Shown in pieces: positions 57,908-64,000 of a DNA stretch of 64,000 bases (position 1 is the first letter of the stretch; each line of letters opens with the position of its first letter). Under the pieces are notes generated by a model, which did not search any database, was not told the DNA's origin, and saw nothing but the letters and a program-made list of their open reading frames with translations. The stretch spans positions 62,523,626 to 62,587,625 of the forward strand of contig CM056379.1 of NCBI GenBank assembly GCA_029718625.1, in the 5' to 3' direction. A program made the translations under genes and the position numbers. This DNA is from Synaphobranchus kaupii (taxonomy: Eukaryota; Chordata; Actinopteri; Anguilliformes; Synaphobranchidae).

Positions 57908-59813
57908 GGGCCCTATCTTGGCGATCTTGGCGCTTGGTCTAAGCGCATGGCGTAAAGTCCATTTAGGGCGTGTCCAAGTCCATTTTTCCTATTTTAACGG
58001 TGTGTTTTTTGGGTGCTAAGCACGGCGCAGCGTGCAAGTGGGCTGAACCTAGTCTCTTCATTAATTTTAGGTTGTGTCTTGGGCGTGACATGCAATAAAC
58101 CAATCAAAATGTCATATCCCATTCCCTTTAAAAGCCTGCTTTTCCACCTTGGCGGATTGCTTATATGATGGCGAAACAGACATGTGCGTGCGTGTTTAGT
58201 GCGATCAAGGAATAGGCTATATGGGTCACTAGTAGCCTATGATAAATATTATTCGGACAAACCATTATGAGTTACCGGTCATTTCCAACAGTGCTGTTAT
58301 TTTACAAAATATACGCGGTTAAATTTCGTTAAAGGCACCTGGAACAGCTGAGAATAAGCTACCAGGCTTCTGTCTCACCTTAGAAAACGCCAAATTAGCC
58401 GACTTGTTTAACGAATTTCATTTGATTATGCAATGAAGCAATTAACTCATGTTCAAGCTTCATCCGAAGTTCATTACCTGCATTCTAATTTTGATTAATA
58501 AAATAAATAACGTTATTTTGCCTTAATGATGACAATAAATACAATAAAGCTGTCAGGTTGGCAACCCATAGGTTCACGCATATTTTCACTTGTTTTATAA
58601 TGTCTTGCTTATGGAAATGTGACCAACCTTTTTTTTACTGGTAGCGTAATGCTTTAAAACAATCCTCTTTCCCAGGAAGACCGGTAAAAGTGCGATTTAC
58701 AGCAGGGGAAACAAATTAAAATTAATTGTGTAATGTGCTGCAAATTTGTTTCGTTTATAATTAGACGCTTAGTTCTCTTTAAAATCTTTTGTTCAGTTAT
58801 GGAATAACAGGTGAAATCAGCGGGGTTTTAATAAGCTGAGGGTATGGAAATGTTGCCACTGTATTTAAAAAAATATGAAGGACGAAGAATAGCTAAGGTT
58901 ACAATTCAGTTAACATGGTGATATTTAGCTCCGTTTTTTAACCATAGGCTATCGAAAAAAACCTTATGCACAGCGAATCCGCTGTAGCCTAGGCTATTTG
59001 AAAAACAATAAAAGCAATATTCACTGGACAAGGTTTTGAACTTTTTTCAGTCACAAACCATTCTATTTACTTACAGGCTGTATTCCTAGATAAACAGCTG
59101 TATTGTAATGACATCTGAAGCGCATTTTCAAAACTCAAATGTCCGTCTTTTGCAGTGCGCGGGTTTTCCATTGAATGACAATTCACGCATTAGGTGTAAA
59201 TGACAATTCGCGCATTAGGCTTGATATAGGTGTTATCAGCTCCTTTTTAATGGATAGCCATTGTCCCGTACCATCGCACATCGCCTGGATGTTGATGGAG
59301 TGGGCTGAGAGCAATGTAATGTGGCATCGTTTCCCTTTGCTGAGGGAAAGTTATGTGGACCTATGGAACCTTTTATTATTATGCATTTTTGATATAGCCT
59401 ACACAATAATAATATTTCACATTGTGATCTAGATATTTTTGTCATGCTTGTGCGCGCCCCTGTGTGTAACAGACAGGAGGGTACGCGGGTTGTGCACACG
59501 CCTATGTAGACGCACTTATATGCGCCGTTAAAATAACATGTAAACAACTGCGACATGACTTTAGACCAGGTTTGTGGTGGTTCTAGCGCAAGCGCTTTCT
59601 GCTGGCTCAAGATAGCAATACGCCAGAAAGAATCCTGGCCACTCCTCATCTTAAGACCAACACGCCCAGTTCACTTGTAATGGGCGCAAGAATACATGGT
59701 AGTTAAAGGACGTGAACGCAAGGCGTTATTATGAACCATGCACCGGGTGTAAGATAGCAAAGACACTTGCGTTTGGGTTAGCGCCGCTTAGTGCCGGGTG
59801 TAAGATAGGGCCC
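57908..59813. mobile_element. Harbinger-like element, copy 2, uninterrupted
   Basis: Ends GGGCCCTATCTTGGCGATCT and (read inward) GGGCCCTATCTTACACCCGG are inverted, and CGG flanks both sides (57905-57907, 59814-59816). It is 1906 bp long and collinear with copy 1. It holds no recognisable transposase. Sub-terminal sequence is GC-richer and repeats 'ggcgc' and 'aagcgc' motifs. It lacks the solo LTR and the 2.96-kb element of copy 1 and so shows both original target sites. Confidence 0.85.
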
Positions 59814-60360
59814 CGGGTGTTTTTAGAAAAACGCATAGTTTTCTTATCTTAAGGCCGCGATCACACCGGACGCGCTTTGTAGCCTTCAAAATGCGAGGCA
59901 CACTACCTGTCTTGATTTTACAAAGCCTACTCTGAAAAAAACTTTGGAGGCGTCTTTTGTGCTGTTGCTAGGCAAACAAACTCCGCTACTGTCATCACTT
60001 AGCTGACGTTGTTAACGGCATTAGCAAACTAATTTTACCCGAAAGTTGCTTTGTTCAACTTTTTCTAAAAACAGCAAGGCACCCGGAACGCAAAAGCTGC
60101 GTGCTTCAAACTAGAAATAATTTTCTCCTCCGTCCAATCGCATGAAAGTAGACGCGGGCCTCGATTCTGCTGTTAGGTTCCGGTGTAAACAAGGATGATT
60201 GAGGAGAAATAGACCTCCGTGGTCCCGCACAATTTTTGGTGAAAATACTATGTGAATCAATGGACTGAAAATCTTTTTATATATTCAGGCAGCTATACAT
60301 TCAAAACACCCAAGAGAGGGGTTGTCACATTTTAAAATAAATTATAAAATTGGTCATTTG
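59814..60360. other. no gene; one MITE-like start
   Basis: 'ttaaggccgcgatcacaccg' at about 59850 resembles one end of a fish MITE; no partner was found. Confidence 0.35.
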
Positions 60361-60459
60361 AAATTATGTCCAACAAATAAACAACAAGCGTGTTTTCAAA
60401 AAAACAACTAAAACGTTTACAACATCCGAGCTACTCACTTGCTCACCACCACTGCTCAC

Positions 60460-60558
60460 ACTTTCGACATAGCCAGACTGATAGTGATTCTCACCCTTGG
60501 TGATACTCTTAGTTTCACTTCCATAATACGTTACAAGAGCAGACAAACTGATAGCCAT
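60460..60558 (-). pseudogene. exon-like fragment, possibly from a transposon gene with a SWIM-type domain
   Basis: It starts ATG with MAISLSALVTYYGSETKSIT and contains KGENHYQSGYVES, followed at once by a GTGAGC donor. The 'ITKGENHY.S..V' phrase recalls the start of YqaJ/SWIM-type proteins carried by ISL2EU-like fish elements, from memory and not checked. No second exon was found downstream, where the LTR element begins. Confidence 0.3.
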
Positions 60559-60847
60559 TTTCGCTAGCAGAGCAGCCAGTAGCTACTTCCTTAGCTAGCA
60601 AGAGCGCGAGCCGTCGATGTACGACCGGGGATTCTGGGTAGTGTAGTTATGTTTCTCACACTCCGTTAATTATACCAATTTTATTTAACCGTTTATTTAT
60701 ATAATAATCATTGTGGTTACTTCTGTAGGAAACCCTGAAAAGTGGCACACTCTCTGTGCTGTATAGGTATGGAGTAATTTGTTGGATGGTTAACAAGTAA
60801 ACAACCATTAAGGAATTATTCCACCTTGCGGCATTATGCGTTGATAT

Positions 60848-61326
60848 TGTCAGGGTGCTGTAGGGACTCAAGCGCAGACAGCATGTCAAAAATAAACCAA
60901 AGTTTGAGGCAGAAAAACCAAGACAACAGGCAAAATTGTAGTCAGGAAGGCAGAGGTCAAAAATCAGGAAGACAAAAGTACAGAATCGTAACCAAAGAAA
61001 AACAGGAAACAGGCCAAAGATCAGGAACACAGGTGGTCAGGTAGCAGGAAACAGGTAACTGGGAAAAAGTGCTTGTAGCGAAACAGAGACAAAAATAAAC
61101 TGAGACGAACTCGCACTGAACACAAGACAGAGTGGAACTTAAATACACAGAACTAACAAGCTGAGAGAACAGCTGGGCAGGTGAGGCACATAAGTAATCA
61201 GGAGCTGACACAAAAGGCGGGGCGGACACAATGGGGAAGTAAACATAAGAGAACATGAATGGGTGACGGCAAATGAAAAAAAAAAACACATGAACAAAAA
61301 CGAACATGACCGAAACAGACGTAACA
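60848..61326 (-). repeat. LTR of a sushi-like gypsy element, 479 bp
   Basis: On the minus strand it starts TGTTACGTCTGTTTCGGTC and ends ACAGCACCCTGACA. A TATA-like 'gtatttaag' lies near 61140. It sits just downstream (minus sense) of the pol remnant, so it is the 3' LTR. The second LTR is absent. Confidence 0.75.
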
Positions 61327-61339
61327 GAAAAACACATCT

Positions 61340-61590
61340 GAAGAGTGACCAGCGTGCTTGGCGTGGGTTGAGGCGCTTGACGGACCGCAGATACTCCAGG
61401 TTCTTGTGGTCCGTCCAGATCAGGAACGGGGTGCTCGAGCCCTCGAGAAGGCGCAGGGTTGCAGTTTGCCATCCGCAGGAGATACTTGCGAGAGAACTGC
61501 TCCCACTCCCACATCTGAAGCGTCCACCTCCACCATAAACTACCGAGAGGGATCAAGCTGGATCAGGATGGGTGCCGAGGTGAACCGTCC
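61340..61590 (-). pseudogene. gypsy RNase H fragment
   Basis: The minus strand encodes pieces such as DHKNLEYLR and [12 protein letters not shown] in different frames, the conserved RNase H end region. It stops at the LTR with no connection domain or integrase. Confidence 0.75.
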
Positions 61591-61592
61591 TT

Positions 61593-62344
61593 TCAGGTCC
61601 TGGAAGGCTTTGTCGGCCGTGGAGGTCCAGGCGAACTTCTTGGCCGGAGACGTGAGAGAAGTGAGGGGGGCCGCCACTGATCCGTAGTACGAATGAAGCG
61701 GCGGTAGAAGTTGGCAAACCTCAGGAAGCGCTGCAGCTCACATCGGAACTCGGGTCTGGGCCACTCCATCAGCGCCTGGACCTTCCCTTGGTCCATCTGA
61801 GGAAATGACAAACCCCAGGAAAGAGACAGTCTCACGGTGGAACTCACACTGTTCCGTCTTCACGATCAGCCGGTTCTCCAGGAATCTCTGGAGAACTTGG
61901 CGGACATAGTGAGTATAGTCAGCACTGGAATGGGAGAAGATCAGGATATCGTCCAGGTAAACATACACAAACTGATCGAGCATGTCGCGGGGACGTCATT
62001 GACCCGGGCTTGGAAGACAGCCTGAACGACATCACCAGGTATTTGTAGTGGCCGATTGGCGTGTTGAACGCGGTCTTCCACTTTTCCCCCTCGAAAATAC
62101 GGACCAGCTGGTAGGCATTGCGGAGATCCAACTTGGGGAAGATCTTTGCCCCCTGTAGTGACTCAAAAGCAGAAGACATGAGAGGAAGAGGGTAGCTGTT
62201 CTTTACCATGATGGCATTGATTCCCCAGTAGTCAATGCAGGGACCGCCATCCTTCTTCCCCATGAAGAGGAACCCAGCCCCAGCCGGGGAAGAAGAGGGA
62301 CGGATGATACCTGTGGCTAGTGACTCCTGGATGTATTTGTTCAT
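61593..62344 (-). pseudogene. gypsy reverse transcriptase, frameshifted
   Basis: The first frame (62344 leftwards) carries [32 protein letters not shown] and the [13 protein letters not shown] block. A frame change near 61983 leads to the catalytic YLDDILIFS and [18 protein letters not shown]; a further change near 61800 leads to [13 protein letters not shown]. The expected arginine-aspartate motif 'DYRGLN' reads DYWGIN. All blocks are present in order, so decay is by small indels. Confidence 0.85.
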
Positions 62345-62654
62345 GGCCTCCCTCTCGGGGCGGGAGACGGAGAACAGGCGGCCCCAGGGTGGTGTCGTTC
62401 CGGGCAGGAGATCAATCGCGCAGTCATAGGGGCGGTGAGGTGGCGCGGCATTTACTGAAGACCTCCCTCAGGTCCCGGTATACAGGTGGCACGGAAGACA
62501 GATCAGCCGCCTCTCTCCTCGGGGAATCGGCCGGAACAGCAGGAACCAGCATCTCGGAGACGGTGAGACAAACAGTAGGGGCTCCATTCCAGGATGCGGT
62601 TGTTCACCCAGTCTACCCATGGATTGTGTTTGGTTAGCTAGGGGTGACCCAACA

Positions 62655-62861
62655 CTACGGGCACTCGAGGAGAGTTAATAATGATGATTGCCAGACAACA
62701 GAAGACTCACTGGAGGGGTGATGTGGGTAATATGGACCAGTGGGGCGCCGGTGATGGCAAGAGCTTCCAGTGGGTTCTGGATGGGGATGCTGGTCAGGTG
62801 TAGCTGGTTCCCGTCCGCGCCGGAGTCCATCAGCACCGAGACCACCTGCATGTGACGTCAA
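62655..62861 (-). pseudogene. gypsy aspartic protease fragment
   Basis: The minus strand encodes VLMDSGADGNQLHLT, the DSG active site of a retropepsin (serine in place of the threonine in the other two families). It is followed by SLLLSGNHH, and the open frame holding the DSG motif differs from the longest open frame in the same stretch. Confidence 0.7.
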
Positions 62862-62936
62862 GCAGGAGGGAGGCAGATAGAGAATGGGTGTTAGGGGATT
62901 GCTGAAAATGGGTAAAGCTCATCTGTAATCCCATGG

Positions 62937-63900
62937 CTACGGGTGAGCGTTGGCTTTTAGCAGGCAGTTGGCGATGACGTGGTTGGGGTCTCTGCAGTAG
63001 AGACAGGAGTGGGACTTGATTTTGCATTGGCACTCCGCACAGGTCAGACGGGTGCGGTCGATCTGCATGTGTTCAGGATCATGAAGCAGAGGTGCAGGCT
63101 CCCAGGGGGGCAGAACAGATGACCGGAATGCTCTGGATGTGGTGTCAACCTCTCTGTGGAGCGGATGGCCCCTCACCACAGGTGGAAAGGTGTCGGTCGA
63201 TCCGTATGGCCAACTTGATGAGTGTGTCGAGGCTGGCCGGCAGTTCGCGGGTGATGAGCTCATCTTTAACGTCATCGGCAAGGCCATGGAGGAAGGCATC
63301 ATACTGGGCCTCCTGGTTCCAACCGGTGGTGGTGGCCAGAGTGTGGAAGTCGATGGCGTAGTTTGAGAACGTGTTCCACCCCTGGTGAATCTGAAGTATC
63401 TCTCAGGCTGCCTCATGCTGGGAACGGTTGAACACCTGCTTCATCTCCTCCGTGAATGTGGTGTGGGACGAACAGACAGGAGACCTTGCATCCCATACTG
63501 CTGTTCCCCACTCCTTGGCTCTGCCGGTGAGGAGGGTGATGATGTAGGCGATTCTGGCGCAGTCAGTAGGGAAGGTAGTGGGTTGGAGCTTGAACACGAG
63601 TGAACACTGCGACAGGAAGGAGCGACAGGTCCCCAGCTCACCAGCAGATGGCCCAGGGGGTGGCAAACGGGGCTCTCTTTCCGGTGCTGACACGGAGGCT
63701 TGAGGGGCTGGCACTGGGTTGGACGGAGTGGCTTCTCTTCCGAGCTGGAGCTGTTGAAACTGCGCTGTCAGGTTACTCATGCTTCCAGCGAAAGTTTCGA
63801 GAGTCTTGCCGAGCGAATCCAGCTGCATCTGGTGCCGTCCCAAAAGCACTCCTTGCCGGTCCAGAATAGACTTGAGCTGGCTGTTGTCCGCTGAGTCCAT
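62937..63900 (-). pseudogene. sushi-like Gag with zinc knuckle, frameshifted
   Basis: The N-terminal part (63403-63900) starts at an ATG with MDSADNSQLKSILDRQGVLL and a coiled coil, followed by a proline-rich linker and a capsid start (FLSQCSLVFKLQPTTFPTD, ITLLTGRAKEWGTAVWD). The frame ends at 63403; capsid sequence goes on in a second frame for about 80 codons and then in a third, which ends with the knuckle CLYCRDPNHVIANC (62950-62992). The gag layout resembles that of sushi-ichi elements and their domesticated mammalian relatives (RTL family), by motif memory only. Confidence 0.8.
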
Positions 63901-63929
63901 CTTGGCGAGTTCGTTTTATAACCCTTTTT

Positions 63930-63972
63930 GTTCATCTTTACAGGGGGGGGCCAATAATAGTGGCCGCAAGTG
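63930..63972. repeat. Tc1-like terminal repeat next to gag
   Basis: Read on the minus strand it is tacacttgcggccactatta followed by 'ttggccccccc', built like the Tc1 outer repeat at 1519-1549 (attattagcccccc). No second end or transposase is within the window. Confidence 0.45.
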
Positions 63973-64000
63973 TACATCCATTGCACTACAGAAAACTAAA

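Larger units (their letters stand above)
60848..63910 (-). mobile_element. decayed sushi-like Ty3/gypsy element
   Basis: Minus-strand order is gag (63900 leftwards), zinc knuckle, protease, reverse transcriptase, RNase H fragment, then the 3' LTR. The integrase is entirely missing; RNase H sequence runs directly into the LTR near 61327-61340. There is no 5' LTR next to gag. Multiple frameshifts. It is a different lineage from the two gypsy families at 1.5-10.8 kb. Confidence 0.85.

Noticed and set aside
59236..59649. 137-codon minus-strand frame
   Set aside because: It lies across a non-autonomous element; the equivalent part of copy 1 does not keep the frame open.

Overview
This window looks like intergenic or intronic DNA from a ray-finned (teleost) fish. 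It is AT-rich and has no bacterial-style gene packing. It is full of repeat types abundant in fish: Tc1/mariner elements, Ty3/gypsy retroelements, hAT and Harbinger-like DNA elements, TTAA-flanked elements, tRNA-derived SINEs and a long (TG)n tract. I found no host gene I would name with confidence. Nearly every supported coding stretch is a transposon or retroelement gene, and only two look intact: a Tc1 transposase at 131-1153 and a gypsy gag at 6258-7325.

Layout. 1-10.85 kb is a nested retroelement block: a Tc1 element (left end outside the window) sits in the integrase of a minus-strand gypsy element, whose pol is also split by an 814-bp hAT element with a perfect 8-bp target duplication. 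Next come two converging fragments of a second gypsy family with a GC-rich 36-bp minisatellite between them; one fragment is split by a SINE-like insert. 10.9-13.7 kb holds a decayed DNA element with hairpin ends and a few exon-like pieces. 13.7-23.8 kb is mostly unrecognised sequence with a broken Tc1, a MITE and a SINE. 23.85-29.27 kb is a four-level nest: a Harbinger-like element containing a 1.07-kb solo LTR and a 2.96-kb terminal-inverted-repeat element, the latter containing a dead Tc1. A second, uninterrupted copy of the host element at 57.9-59.8 kb preserves the empty site for both first-level insertions.

29.3-42 kb has LTR fragments, a tandem pair of tRNA-derived SINEs, Tc1-type MITEs and a LINE tail. 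42.7-43.7 kb is a long foldback with a 43-codon reading frame in its loop. 46.2 kb has a 27-bp minisatellite. 48.1-49.2 kb is an element flanked by TTAA. 50.6-53.4 kb has a BED-finger hAT remnant and a MITE-like element. 53.5-54.1 kb has two opposed short frames, one THAP-like. 60.85-63.9 kb is a decayed sushi-like gypsy element with one LTR.

The genes do not form a host pathway. The window is a record of successive insertions whose order can be read from the nesting. Evidence is my own reading of motifs, terminal repeats and target duplications; no database search was run, so family names are best judgements.
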